The position numbers and the translations under genes are program-made. The notes under the pieces were generated by a model. It was not told where the DNA came from and did no database searches. It saw only the letters and a list, made by a program, of their open reading frames with translations. DNA of 64,000 bases from Rhabdothermincola salaria (GTDB lineage: Bacteria > Actinomycetota > Acidimicrobiia > Acidimicrobiales > Acidimicrobilacustridaceae), in NCBI RefSeq assembly GCF_021246445.1, contig NZ_JAJQXW010000002.1, forward strand, positions 434,001-498,000, written 5' to 3'. This document shows, piece by piece, positions 29,571 to 38,039 of this stretch; within the stretch, counting starts at the first letter, position 1; each line of letters begins with the position of its first letter.

Positions 29571-30962
29571 GTGATTCCCGACCGCCTCCAGCCCGTCCTC
29601 GAACGGGTGACACCTCTCGCCGAGCGCTTCCGCGCCGAGGGCTTCACCCTGTACCTCGTGGGTGGGGTGGTGCGCGACCTGTTGTTGGGTCGAGACCTCA
29701 CGGGTGGGCGCGACATCGACCTGACCACCGACGCCCGCCCGGCCGACACCAAGCGTTTGTTGAAGGGCTGGGCCGAGTCGGTGTGGACCCAGGGCGAGCG
29801 CTTCGGCACCATCGGCTGTCGCCGCGACGGCTGGGACTTCGAGATCACCACCCACCGTGCCGAGGCCTACGCGCCCGAGTCCCGCAAGCCGGAGGTGGTG
29901 TTCTCCGACGCCGTCGAGGCCGACCTCTCACGCCGTGACTTCACCGTCAACGCCATGGCCCTGGCCCTCCCCGAGCCCCGTCTGATCGATCCTTTCGGAG
30001 GAGCCGACGACCTGGCCGCCGGCCGCCTGCGCACCCCGTTGGCGCCCGAGGAGTCGTTCTCCGACGACCCGCTGCGCATGCTGCGTGCCGCCCGCTTCGT
30101 CGCCGGCTACGACCTCGCCCCCGACCCGGAGCTGCGGGCCGCGGTCGAGACCATGGCCGACCGTCTCACGATCGTGTCGGCCGAGCGCATCCGCGACGAG
30201 TTCGACAAGCTGATCGTGGTGCCCGACCCGGCACCGGGCCTGTGGTTCCTGGTCGACACCGGCCTCATCGATCGCTTCGTCCCGGAGTTCGGCAAGCTCC
30301 GCCTCGAACAGGACCCCATCCACCGCCACAAGGACGTGCTCACCCACACCATCGCCGTCGTGGGCAACACCCGGCCGGAGCGGATCGTGCGGTTGGCCGC
30401 GTTCTACCACGACGTGGGCAAGCCCCGGACCCGCTCGTTCGACTCCGGCAAGGTGTCGTTCCACCACCACGAGGTGGTGGGCGCCCGGATGACCCGCGAG
30501 CGGATGAAGGCCCTCAAGTACTCCGGCGACGACGTCGAGGCCGTGACCCGCCTGGTCTTCCTGCACCTGCGCTTCCACACGTACCAGATGGGTTGGACCG
30601 ACGCCGCGGTGCGGCGGTTCGTGCGCGACGCCGGCGACCTGCTGCCCGAGCTCATCGAGCTCACCCGGTGCGACTGCACCACCCGGAACGAGAAGAAGGC
30701 CCGGATGCTCTCCCGGCGCATGGACGAGCTCGAGGCGCGCATCGCGGAGCTGCGCGAGCGCGAGGAGCTGGCGTCGATCCGTCCCGATCTCGACGGGAAC
30801 CAGGTGATGGCCCACTTGGCGCTGGCGCCGGGGCGCGACGTGGGCGACGCGCTCGACTTCCTGCTCGAGCTGCGCCTCGAGGAGGGACCTCTCGGCGAAC
30901 AGGAGGCCTACCGGCGCCTCGACGCGTGGTGGGCCGAACGCCGGGCTGCTCCCGAGGGCTGA
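29571..30962 (+). CDS. CCA tRNA nucleotidyltransferase / poly(A) polymerase family with HD domain
   Basis: This 463-aa protein adds or repairs the 3' CCA of tRNAs. The nucleotidyltransferase head has LYLVGGVVRDLLLGRDLTGG followed by RDIDLTTDARP (the catalytic DxD). A second motif is RRDFTVNAMALALPEPRLIDPFGG, then the neck AERIRDEFDKLIV. A C-terminal HD-type domain contains HKDVLTHTIAVV and LAAFYHDVGKPRTRS. This is the actinobacterial PcnA arrangement (mycobacterial pcnA lies in the same neighbourhood). GTG 29571 is the start. A long Arg-rich frame upstream is only a shadow of the preceding gene. Confidence 0.94.
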   Translation: MIPDRLQPVLERVTPLAERFRAEGFTLYLVGGVVRDLLLGRDLTGGRDIDLTTDARPADTKRLLKGWAESVWTQGERFGTIGCRRDGWDFEITTHRAEAYAPESRKPEVVFSDAVEADLSRRDFTVNAMALALPEPRLIDPFGGADDLAAGRLRTPLAPEESFSDDPLRMLRAARFVAGYDLAPDPELRAAVETMADRLTIVSAERIRDEFDKLIVVPDPAPGLWFLVDTGLIDRFVPEFGKLRLEQDPIHRHKDVLTHTIAVVGNTRPERIVRLAAFYHDVGKPRTRSFDSGKVSFHHHEVVGARMTRERMKALKYSGDDVEAVTRLVFLHLRFHTYQMGWTDAAVRRFVRDAGDLLPELIELTRCDCTTRNEKKARMLSRRMDELEARIAELREREELASIRPDLDGNQVMAHLALAPGRDVGDALDFLLELRLEEGPLGEQEAYRRLDAWWAERRAAPEG

Positions 30963-31011
30963 GACAGGGCCGGTGCCCGGAGGGCGTCGACCGGTGCCTG
31001 AGGGGCCAGCG

Positions 31012-31722
31012 TCAGATGCCTTCCTTGCGGGCCCGGACCACCAGCGTGGCCGGCACCCTGGTCATGGCCTCGCTCCAGAAGGGACCACGGGCGACGCTGT
31101 CGGTGGGGGCCGGTTCGAGCACGTTGTCGACCCTGAAGTTGGCCCGGTGCAGGCTGGCGAACACCTCGGCCACGGAGCGGGGGTGGACGACGACGTCGCC
31201 GTCGGCGCGCGCCGAACGGTCGAGGTAGCCGTGGGTGATGCGGAAGGGGTCGTCGTCGGAGGCGTCGAGCATGCAGAACGCCGGATGGGGCAACGAGCAC
31301 ACGAACGTGCCCCCGGTGCGCAGCACCCGGTGGGCCTGGCGCAGGACCCGGTCGAGGTCGCCGACGCGTCCGAGCTCGTAGACGGACAACGCGGCGTCGA
31401 CGGTGTCGGCTCGGATGAAGGCCAGCTCGGCGAGATCGCCGTGGTGGAGCTCGAGGCGTCGTTCGTGGCGCTCGGCCAGGTCGCGGGCCCCTTCGAGGGC
31501 ATCGTGGTCGGGATCGACCACGATGACGTGGGCACCCTGGCCGGCGAGGGCCACGGCGCCGTGACCGCCACCCGCCCCGAGGACGATGACGCGCTTGGTG
31601 TCGAGCGAGCCGAGGAGGCGGAGGGACCGTTCGTCGGGGATGTCGGGGCCGTAGCTCACGACATCGCTGGGAAGGCCGTGGTCCCCGGCAGGGAAGGCGG
31701 CGGCGGCGCTGGGCTCGGGCAT
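31012..31722 (-). CDS. Class I SAM-dependent methyltransferase
   Basis: This 236-aa protein has SAM motif I VIVLGAGGGHGAVALAGQGA, motif II HVIVVDPDHDALEGARDLAE, and the motif III region DTVDAALSVYELGRVGDLDRVLRQAHRVLRTGGTFVCS. This is a Methyltransf_11-like fold. The middle HPAFCMLD and HPRSVAEVFASLHRANFRVDNVLE are typical of small-molecule or ubiquinone/menaquinone-like methyltransferases. The substrate is unknown. ATG 31722 is chosen. It converges with pcnA and diverges from DUF5318. Confidence 0.88.
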   Translation of the reverse strand: MPEPSAAAAFPAGDHGLPSDVVSYGPDIPDERSLRLLGSLDTKRVIVLGAGGGHGAVALAGQGAHVIVVDPDHDALEGARDLAERHERRLELHHGDLAELAFIRADTVDAALSVYELGRVGDLDRVLRQAHRVLRTGGTFVCSLPHPAFCMLDASDDDPFRITHGYLDRSARADGDVVVHPRSVAEVFASLHRANFRVDNVLEPAPTDSVARGPFWSEAMTRVPATLVVRARKEGI

Positions 31723-31798
31723 GCGACGCAGTCTCCCAGACGGGACCACCGGGACCGTGGAACACCTGGCCCGAGGCCGTTGCGGGCAGCGGCGTGGA

Positions 31799-31804
31799 TA
31801 GCCT
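31799..31804 (+). promoter_or_regulatory. -10-like TAGCCT, 8 nt before the start
   Basis: TAGCCT plus 8 nt precede the GTG of the DUF5318 gene, the same hexamer and spacing as before the tRNA nucleotidyltransferase gene. Confidence 0.5.
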
Positions 31805-31812
31805 CTGGCGTC

Positions 31813-32211
31813 GTGAGCTTCGGACCGGGTTCGATCCAGGGGGCGACGTCCCCGGGCGAGATCGACTACCGGCTCGCGCGCCAGCACCTGGTGGCCGAGT
31901 TCAGGCGCGGGCGCCTGGCCCAGCACGAGGTCTGCGATGCCCACCCCGAGCTGGTGCGAGCAGCCCGAGAGGTGGGCGAGACGTCGCGCATCGACTGCCC
32001 CATCTGCGAGGACGACAAGCTGGTGCTGGTCTCCTACGTGTTCGGGCCCCGCCTGCCCAGCTACGGCCGGTGCATCACGTCGGCCAAGGAGCTGAAGGCG
32101 CTGGCGCGCCGGTCCGGCGAGTTCTCCTGCTACGTGGTCGAGGTCTGCCCCTCCTGCCACTGGAACCACCTGGCGCGCACGTTCGTGCTGAACCCGGCCC
32201 GCTCCGCCTGA
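31813..32211 (+). CDS. DUF5318 family protein (Rv0049-like), putative zinc-ribbon
   Basis: This 132-aa protein has IDYRLARQHLVAEFRRGRL followed by VCDAHPELVRAAREVGETSRIDCPICE...SYVFG, the DUF5318 pattern. The Cys pairs CPIC and CPSCHW could chelate zinc. In mycobacteria the homologue lies immediately upstream of ponA1, exactly as here (4-nt gap). Function is unknown, presumably tied to peptidoglycan synthesis by context only. Confidence 0.88.
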   Translation: MSFGPGSIQGATSPGEIDYRLARQHLVAEFRRGRLAQHEVCDAHPELVRAAREVGETSRIDCPICEDDKLVLVSYVFGPRLPSYGRCITSAKELKALARRSGEFSCYVVEVCPSCHWNHLARTFVLNPARSA

Positions 32212-32214
32212 TCC

Positions 32215-34500
32215 ATGGCCTCCCGCAGTCGTGCCGCCGATCGCGCCCCCAAGGGCCGCCCCTCCCGGTCGGGTGGGTCCCGAGCGGCGACGAGCAAGCC
32301 CCCCAAGGAGGGCACGTTCGTCTGGCGCTGGCGACGGGCGTGGTTCCTCATGGCGCTGCTGTTCGTCCTGGGGGTCTCCGGCGTCGCCTACCTGTTCACC
32401 CAGGTCCCGCTGCCCGACGACGACCCCGAGCTGTCGCAGACGTCGTTCTTCTGCGCCTCCGACGTCACCACCGACTGCAACGCCGACAACTCGATCGCCC
32501 AGCTCAGCGGGGGCATCGACCGGGTCAACGTCGAGTACGAGGACCTTCCCCAGGTGCTCGTCGATGCCGTGCTGGCCGCCGAGGACAAGGACTTCTACCT
32601 CCACAGCGGGGTGGACCCGGCCGGCATCCTGCGGGCGCTGTGGGCCAACGTGCGCAACCAGGACGTGCAACAGGGCGGGTCCACCATCACCCAGCAGTAC
32701 GTCAAGAACGTGTACCTCACCCAGGAGCGCACCTACACCCGCAAGATCAAGGAGGCGGCCCTGGCCGTCAAGCTCGAGCGGGAGCTGCCCAAGCAGGAGA
32801 TCCTGTTGCGCTACCTCAACACCATCTACTTCGGTCGGGGCGCCTACGGGGTGGAGGCGGCGTCACGCAGCTACTTCGGCAAGCCGGTGCAGCAGCTCAC
32901 CCTCCCCGAGGCCGCCTACCTGGCCGGGCTCATCCGCTCGCCGGAGACGGCCGACGCCAACCGGGGCCCCGACGACCCCGCCGCGCCCGTCCAGGCCGCC
33001 ACCGCCCTGCGCCGTCGCGACTCGGTGCTCGACGCCATGCTCGAGGCCGGTTTCGCCAGCCGGGCCGAGTACGACGCGGCGATGGCCACCGCCCTGGAGA
33101 CGGTGACCCCCCGCCAGGTGCCGACCAACTTCGGGCGGGTGGCCAACCCGGAGTGGGGCACCGAGTACTTCATCGACCACGTCCGCCAGTGGCTGGTCAC
33201 CGAGGGCGGCTTCAGCGACGCCGACGTCTTCGAAGGAGGGCTGAGGGTCTACACCACCCTCGACCTCGACATGCAGCGAGCGGCCCACGAGGCGGTCGTC
33301 TCCACCCTCGGCCAGCCCGACGATCCGTCGGCGGCGCTGGTCGCCATCGACGACGTCGGGGCGGTCTCGGCCATGTTCTCGGGCACCGACTTCGCCAACG
33401 AGAAGGTGAACCTGGCCACGGGCACGTTGGGCGGCGGCGGTGGGCGCCAGCCCGGTTCGTCGTTCAAGACCTTCGCCCTGGCCGAGGCGGTCGCCCAGGG
33501 AATCCCACTCAACAAGACCTACGACGCCCCGGCCAAGCTGGTGATCCCCGAGGCCAACGACGGCGAGGACTGGGAGGTCGGCAACTACGCCGACGCTGGC
33601 CTCGGCACCCTCGACCTGGTGTCGGCGACGGCCAAGTCCTCCAACACCGCCTACGCCCAGCTCATGTTGGAGGTCGGGCCGCAGAACGTGGTCGCCCTGG
33701 CCAAGCGCATGGGCATCACGGCGGCGATCGACGCCTATCCGGCCACCGTGCTCGGCACCGAAGAGGTGTCGGTGCTCGACATGGCGTCCGCCTACTCGAC
33801 CTTCGCCGACGGCGGCGTCCACATCGACCCCTACGTGGTGACCCGGGTGACCGACGCCTCGGGTCGGGTGCTCTACGAGAACGAGGTCCAACGCGATCAG
33901 ATCCTCGACCAGGCCCAGGTCGAGCAGGTCAACTGGGCGCTGCACCAGGTGGTGGAGGGGGGCACGGGCACGGCGGCGAAGTACGACCAGCCGGCCGCCG
34001 GCAAGACCGGTACCACCGACAACTACCGCGACGCCTGGTTCGTCGGCTACACGTGTCGTCTCACCGCCGCGGTCTGGATGGGCTATCCCGGTGTCGACGA
34101 GAACGGCAACGACCGCCTGATGGAGAACGTCCGGGGTCGCGACGTCACCGGCGGGTCGTTCCCGGCCGAGATCTGGCGCAAGTTCATGGTCGAGGCCACC
34201 CGCGACAAGGACGCGTGCGAGTTCACCCAGCCCGACCTGGCCCCGTTCGTCGACGACGAGGCGGAGGAGGAGCCAGTCGACACGACCGAGCCTCCGCCGA
34301 CCACCGCTCCGGAGACGACGCTGCCGCCCACGACGGCCCCGCCCACGACGGCGCCACCCACCACCGCCCCGCCGACGACCCCACCCCCCACCACGGTCCC
34401 GCCGACCACCGCGCCGCCCACGACCGCCCCACCGGGCACCGGTGGGGCCGGAGGCGCCGGTGGGGGCAACGGGAGCAACGGCGCCGACGAGCGGGGCTGA
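32215..34500 (+). CDS. Class A penicillin-binding protein (transglycosylase/transpeptidase, PonA1-like)
   Basis: This 761-aa bifunctional peptidoglycan synthase starts with a basic cytoplasmic tail and one span (WFLMALLFVLGVSGVAYLF). The GT51 glycosyltransferase has VLAAEDKDFYLHSGVDPAGI, QGGSTITQQYVKN, RKIKEAALAVKLE and YLNTIYFGRGAYGVEAAS. The transpeptidase has SSFK (PGSSFKTFALAEA), SSN and KTGTTDNYRDAWFVGYT. The last about 85 residues are a Thr/Pro-rich repeat tail (34310-34440) ending in a Gly-rich stretch, probably spanning the wall. It follows DUF5318 by 3 nt. Confidence 0.96.
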   Translation: MASRSRAADRAPKGRPSRSGGSRAATSKPPKEGTFVWRWRRAWFLMALLFVLGVSGVAYLFTQVPLPDDDPELSQTSFFCASDVTTDCNADNSIAQLSGGIDRVNVEYEDLPQVLVDAVLAAEDKDFYLHSGVDPAGILRALWANVRNQDVQQGGSTITQQYVKNVYLTQERTYTRKIKEAALAVKLERELPKQEILLRYLNTIYFGRGAYGVEAASRSYFGKPVQQLTLPEAAYLAGLIRSPETADANRGPDDPAAPVQAATALRRRDSVLDAMLEAGFASRAEYDAAMATALETVTPRQVPTNFGRVANPEWGTEYFIDHVRQWLVTEGGFSDADVFEGGLRVYTTLDLDMQRAAHEAVVSTLGQPDDPSAALVAIDDVGAVSAMFSGTDFANEKVNLATGTLGGGGGRQPGSSFKTFALAEAVAQGIPLNKTYDAPAKLVIPEANDGEDWEVGNYADAGLGTLDLVSATAKSSNTAYAQLMLEVGPQNVVALAKRMGITAAIDAYPATVLGTEEVSVLDMASAYSTFADGGVHIDPYVVTRVTDASGRVLYENEVQRDQILDQAQVEQVNWALHQVVEGGTGTAAKYDQPAAGKTGTTDNYRDAWFVGYTCRLTAAVWMGYPGVDENGNDRLMENVRGRDVTGGSFPAEIWRKFMVEATRDKDACEFTQPDLAPFVDDEAEEEPVDTTEPPPTTAPETTLPPTTAPPTTAPPTTAPPTTPPPTTVPPTTAPPTTAPPGTGGAGGAGGGNGSNGADERG
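34310..34440 (+). repeat. Low-complexity PTT-rich coding repeat in the PBP tail
   Basis: A degenerate 12-bp periodic run encodes repeats of the type PPTTAPPTT. It is coding-sequence low complexity, common in wall-spanning tails. Confidence 0.85.
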
Positions 34501-34652
34501 CCCGGGCCTGACCCGGGCCTGACAGGGGGTCGAGGCCCGCCGGTCATCCGTCACCTCGGGACCCGCGGCTCTGGCGGTCGGGCCCATGGCGTGGGTAGCG
34601 TTCGTCTCACCGCCGGCAGCCGAGGGGCGCCGGACGGCTCGAGGAGGCTCCG

Positions 34653-35516
34653 ATGAGCGCACGCACCACCGTGCCCTCCGTGCAGGCCCGCAAGGCCCGA
34701 CGGGGTGCCCAACCGCTGGTGATGGTGACGGCCTACGACGCCCCGGGGGCGCGGATGGCCGACGAAGCGGGGGTCGACATGATCCTCGTCGGCGACTCGC
34801 TCGCCATGGTGGTGCTCGGCTACGACGACACGCTGTCGGTGACCACCGAGGACATGGCCCACCACACCGCGGCGGTGGCCAGGGCCCGACCGGCCCCGCT
34901 CATCGTGGCCGACCTGCCCTGGATGAGCTACCACGTGTCCACCGAGGACACGGTGCGCAACGCCGCCACCCTGGTGCGGGCCGGGGCCCAGGCCGTGAAG
35001 CTGGAGGGCGGGCGCAAGCGGGTGCCGATGATCGAGGCCCTGGTCGACGCCGAGATCCCGGTGATGGGCCACGTCGGCCTCACCCCGCAGTCGGTCAACG
35101 CCATGGGCGGGTTCAAGGTCCAGGGGCGCGAGCACGCCGCCGCCCTGGCGCTGGTCGACGACGCCAAGGCGTTGGCCCACGCCGGGTGCTTCGCCGTCGT
35201 GCTCGAGGGCATGCCCGACGAGGTGGCCCGCATGGTCACGGACGCCGTCGACGTCCCCACGATCGGCATCGGGGCCGGTTCGGCCTGCGATGGCCAGGTG
35301 CTGGTGCTGCACGACGTCTTGGGCATCGAGGACCGCATCACCCCCAAGTTCGTGCGCCGGTACGCCTCGCTGAAGTCCGATGCGGTCGAGGCCCTGCAGG
35401 CCTACGCCGCCGATGTGCGCGCCGGGCGGTTCCCCGGACCGGACGAGAGCTACCACCTGTCGGCGGAGGCCTCCGAGGCGCTCGGGCTCTACGGGAGCAC
35501 GGCGCACACGGCGTGA
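34653..35516 (+). CDS. panB: 3-methyl-2-oxobutanoate hydroxymethyltransferase (ketopantoate synthase)
   Basis: PanB transfers a hydroxymethyl group from 5,10-methylene-THF to 2-oxoisovalerate, the first step of pantothenate synthesis. The 287-aa protein has MVTAYDAPGARMADEAGVDM, ILVGDSLAMVVLGYDDTLSVT (metal-binding Asp), VVADLPWMSYHVS, KLEGGRKRVPMIEALVDAEI, VMGHVGLTPQSVNAMGGFKVQGR and IGIGAGSACDGQVLVLHD. GAGGAGG upstream of the ATG fits. No panC or panD is seen in the window. Confidence 0.96.
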   Translation: MSARTTVPSVQARKARRGAQPLVMVTAYDAPGARMADEAGVDMILVGDSLAMVVLGYDDTLSVTTEDMAHHTAAVARARPAPLIVADLPWMSYHVSTEDTVRNAATLVRAGAQAVKLEGGRKRVPMIEALVDAEIPVMGHVGLTPQSVNAMGGFKVQGREHAAALALVDDAKALAHAGCFAVVLEGMPDEVARMVTDAVDVPTIGIGAGSACDGQVLVLHDVLGIEDRITPKFVRRYASLKSDAVEALQAYAADVRAGRFPGPDESYHLSAEASEALGLYGSTAHTA

Positions 35517-36088
35517 CGGCGCGACGGCCCGGTGTGGCTCGGGTGGCGAGCGGCGCGCTCGTGGCGCTGGCCGTCGTGGCCTCGGGGTGCTCTGACGGCA
35601 GCCCCGACGCGACTCCCCTCGTTCCCGCCGATGGCACGAACACCTCCACGACCCTCGTGGCCGAACCGGGCCTGGTGGCGCCGGTGGGCTACACGGCGGT
35701 CACCGTCGTCGTCACCCAGCCCGACGGTTCCGTACAGGAGTGGTGCCTCTGGCTGGCCGACGAGTCCGCCGAGCGCTCCCGGGGGCTGATGAACGTCACC
35801 GATCCCGACCTCGGTGGCAAGGCCGGCATGGTGTTCACCTACGAGACGGACACCTCCAACGGCTACTGGATGCGCGACACGCCGCTGCCGCTCACCATCG
35901 CCTACGTCGCCGCCGACGGATCGGTGGTGTCCACCGCGGACATGGAGCCCTGCCCCGAGGACGCCGAGACGTGTCCGTCCTACCCTCCCGACGGGCCCTA
36001 CCGCTACGCGGTGGAGGTGCCCCAGGGTCGCCTCGACGACCTCGGGATCGTCGACGGCAGCCGGGTGACGCTGGGCGACGCCTGCTGA
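35513..36088 (+). CDS. DUF192 lipoprotein
   Basis: GTG overlaps the panB stop (GTGA). The N-terminal signal with lipobox LAVVASGC suggests a lipoprotein. After a Thr/Pro linker, the DUF192 domain shows VTVVVTQPDGSVQEWCLWLA, RSRGLMNVTDPDLGGKAGMVF, SNGYWMRDTPLPLTIAYVAADG and YRYAVEVPQGRLDDLGIVDGSRV. The 191-aa protein has no assigned reaction. Two additional Cys pairs in MEPCPEDAETCPSYP may form a disulfide. Confidence 0.9.
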   Translation: MTARRPGVARVASGALVALAVVASGCSDGSPDATPLVPADGTNTSTTLVAEPGLVAPVGYTAVTVVVTQPDGSVQEWCLWLADESAERSRGLMNVTDPDLGGKAGMVFTYETDTSNGYWMRDTPLPLTIAYVAADGSVVSTADMEPCPEDAETCPSYPPDGPYRYAVEVPQGRLDDLGIVDGSRVTLGDAC

Positions 36089-36147
36089 GCACGTGTGGCG
36101 AGCCGCTGTCACAGGGGCCGGCCAGACTGGTCGACGATGGCGTGCTC

Positions 36148-36177
36148 TTGGGGATTGCGGTCCGCGTCCGATAGGGT
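36148..36177 (+). promoter_or_regulatory. Candidate promoter of the rpsF-rplI operon
   Basis: TTGGGG (36148-36153) and TAGGGT (36172-36177) are spaced 18 bp apart, about 80 nt upstream of rpsF. They are reasonable -35 and -10 hexamers for the housekeeping sigma factor. Confidence 0.45.
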
Positions 36178-36198
36178 CGCCCGGTCCAATGAAGCCCT

Positions 36199-36240
36199 GC
36201 CCCGTGCTGACGGGGCCCCGGTGGCCGCGAGGTCGGCCAC
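36199..36240 (+). promoter_or_regulatory. Structured leader with two hairpins upstream of rpsF
   Basis: Two adjacent perfect stems lie between the promoter and the rpsF ribosome-binding site: GCCCCGT/ACGGGGC (36199-36216, loop GCTG) and GTGGCCG/CGGCCAC (36221-36240, 6-nt loop). S6-S18 operons in many bacteria have a protein-binding leader; this could be one. Confidence 0.45.
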
Positions 36241-36266
36241 GGGTCCGTAGGGAGGTGATGCTCGCC

Positions 36267-36608
36267 GTGCGAGCCTACGAACTCATGATCATCTTTGACG
36301 GCGATCTCGACGACGCCGGGGTGTCCGAGCAGCTCAAGCTCGTCACCGCCGCAGTCGAGGCCGGAGGAGGCACCGTCGCCAAGCGCGACATGTGGGGCCG
36401 CCGCCGCTTCGCCTACGAGATCAACCACAAGTGGGAAGGCGTCTACGTCGTCCTCGAGATCGTGACCGAAGGTCGCGATCTGCACGAGGTCGAGCGTCAG
36501 CTCCATCTCGCGGACCCTGTGGTCCGCCACAAGGCACTCCGCCTGCCCGAACGCGAAGCGACCCGCCGAGGTCTGCTGGGCGAGGCGGCGCCGGCCGAGG
36601 CCGGCTGA
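36267..36608 (+). CDS. rpsF: 30S ribosomal protein S6
   Basis: S6 is a small-subunit protein that pairs with S18. GTG 36267 (11 nt after GGAGG at 36251-36255) gives VRAYELMIIFDGDLDD, matching the family start. An in-frame ATG 36258 is the alternative but is only 2 nt from that motif. The core contains GGGTVAKRDMWGRRRFAYEINHKWEGVYVV and the end LPEREATRRGLLGEAAPAEAG. The 113-aa product is slightly longer than usual. It heads the operon rpsF-ssb-rpsR-rplI. Confidence 0.95.
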   Translation: MRAYELMIIFDGDLDDAGVSEQLKLVTAAVEAGGGTVAKRDMWGRRRFAYEINHKWEGVYVVLEIVTEGRDLHEVERQLHLADPVVRHKALRLPEREATRRGLLGEAAPAEAG

Positions 36609-36625
36609 CCCAGGAGGCACTTTCC

Positions 36626-37087
36626 ATGGCAGATGCAAACGTCACGATGGTGGGCAACTGCACCCGAGACCCGGAGCTGCGGTTCACCGCCTCGGGGATG
36701 CAGGTCACCACCATGGGCCTGGCGGTCAACCACCGTCGCCAGAACCGCCAGAGCGGTGAGTGGACCGAGGAGACGTCGTTCGTCGACGTCACCTGCTTCG
36801 GTCAGATGGCCGAGAACGTGGCCGAGACCTGTACCAAGGGCAGCCGGGTGCTCGTCACCGGGCGCCTCTCGGTGCGCACCTACGAAAAGCGCGACGGTGG
36901 CACCGGTGTCGCCGTCGAGGTCGTCGCCGACGAGATCGGCCCCAGCCTGCGCTGGGCGACCGCACAGATCACGAGGAACGAGCGCCGCGAGGGCGGCTAC
37001 GACAGCGGCGGGGCCGGCGGTGGCGCCCCCCGGGCGCAGTCGGCAGCCCCTGCCGGCGGGTACGACACGGACGAGGAGCCGTTCTGA
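36626..37087 (+). CDS. ssb: Single-stranded DNA-binding protein
   Basis: SSB coats single-stranded DNA during replication and repair. The 153-aa protein has the OB fold ([60 protein letters not shown]), a Gly/Ala-rich linker and the acidic protein-interaction tip [14 protein letters not shown] precedes the ATG. Its stop overlaps the rpsR start (TGATG). Confidence 0.96.
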   Translation: MADANVTMVGNCTRDPELRFTASGMQVTTMGLAVNHRRQNRQSGEWTEETSFVDVTCFGQMAENVAETCTKGSRVLVTGRLSVRTYEKRDGGTGVAVEVVADEIGPSLRWATAQITRNERREGGYDSGGAGGGAPRAQSAAPAGGYDTDEEPF

Positions 37088-37542
37088 TGGCCAAGGCATC
37101 AGCACCGAAGCGCGGCAAGAACAAGGACAACGCGCGTCGCAGCAAGAAGAAGATCAGCGTCCTGACTCAGGAGAAGGTCGAGTACGTCGACTACAAGGAC
37201 GTGAACCTGCTGCGCCGGTTCATGTCCGACCGGGCCAAGATCCGGGCTCGTCGCGTCACCGGCAACGACTCCCAGCAGCAGCGCGAGATCGCTCGGGCCA
37301 TCAAGAACGCCCGAGAGATGGCGTTGCTGCCCTACGCCAGCCGGGTGACCACCCAGCGCGGCGGGGGACGTGACCGTGGGGACCGCGGCGATCGTGGCGA
37401 CCGCGGTGATCGTGGCGACCGCGGCGACCGCGGGCCCCGTCCCGAGGCGACCACCGCCCCGACCGACACCGAGAACACCGCGCCCGAGGCCACCGAGGCC
37501 GAGGTCGTCGAGGTGGAGGCCACCGAGGAGGTGTCCGAGTGA
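37087..37542 (+). CDS. rpsR: 30S ribosomal protein S18 with unusually long repeat-bearing tail
   Basis: The first about 85 residues are canonical S18: [40 protein letters not shown] and the ending [12 protein letters not shown]. They are of the Cys-free type. The protein then continues for about 65 more residues: seven tandem Asp-Arg-Gly units followed by an acidic Glu/Thr/Val-rich end. Typical S18 is 75-90 aa, so 151 aa is exceptional. The tail is in frame, lies before the stop that overlaps rplI, and is encoded by 9-bp repeats. Confidence 0.95.
   Translation: MAKASAPKRGKNKDNARRSKKKISVLTQEKVEYVDYKDVNLLRRFMSDRAKIRARRVTGNDSQQQREIARAIKNAREMALLPYASRVTTQRGGGRDRGDRGDRGDRGDRGDRGDRGPRPEATTAPTDTENTAPEATEAEVVEVEATEEVSE
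37372..37434 (+). repeat. Seven 9-bp tandem repeats encoding Asp-Arg-Gly in rpsR
   Basis: Units of the form GA(C/T)CG(T/C)GG(N) are repeated seven times without interruption, each encoding DRG. Copy number could vary between strains without frameshift. Confidence 0.95.
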
Positions 37543-37985
37543 AGCTGCTCATGCGCTCCGACGTCCAGGGCGTGGGCAAGAAGGGCGACCTCGTCGAGGT
37601 GGCCGACGGCTTCGCCCGCAACTACCTGGTGCCCAAGGGCTTCGCGGTGGCGGCCACCCCCGGGGTGGAGGCCCAGGCCTCGGCCATGCGGCGGTCCCGT
37701 GATCTCAAGGACGCCGCCGAGCGGGCCTCCGCCGAGGAGATCGCCAAGACCCTCGTGCCCGCCATCATCACCCTCACCGAGCGAGCTTCGGGCGAGGGCA
37801 AGCTGTTCGGCTCCGTCTCCGTCCACGATCTGGTGATCGCGGTGGGCGAGCAGACGGCGGTCGAGCTCGAGCGTCGCCACATCCTGCTCGAGGAGCCGCT
37901 GAAGACGGTCGGCACCCATGCCGTGCCGGTCAAGCTCCACAGCGATGTGCAGTTCCAGATCACCGTGGAGGTCGTCGCCTCCTAG
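37539..37985 (+). CDS. rplI: 50S ribosomal protein L9
   Basis: L9 binds 23S rRNA at the L1 stalk base. The 148-aa protein starts [20 protein letters not shown] and continues [20 protein letters not shown], a connecting helix, and a C-terminal domain with [16 protein letters not shown] and [16 protein letters not shown] 37539 overlaps the rpsR stop (GTGA pattern). Followed by a strong hairpin terminator. Confidence 0.96.
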   Translation: MKLLMRSDVQGVGKKGDLVEVADGFARNYLVPKGFAVAATPGVEAQASAMRRSRDLKDAAERASAEEIAKTLVPAIITLTERASGEGKLFGSVSVHDLVIAVGEQTAVELERRHILLEEPLKTVGTHAVPVKLHSDVQFQITVEVVAS

Positions 37986-38010
37986 GCGTCGATCCCTCTT
38001 CGGAACGTGG

Positions 38011-38039
38011 CGAAGGACCGGCCCGAGGCCGGTCCTTCG
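38011..38039 (+). terminator. Terminator of the rpsF-rplI operon
   Basis: A 13-bp perfect stem (CGAAGGACCGGCC / GGCCGGTCCTTCG) with a 3-nt loop lies 25 nt past rplI. It is followed by TCGTTG, the same tail as the jag-operon terminator. Confidence 0.85.

Noticed and set aside
34501-34530. CCCGGGCCTGA-type direct repeats after the PBP gene
   Set aside because: Only two short copies; too little to call a repeat family or terminator.
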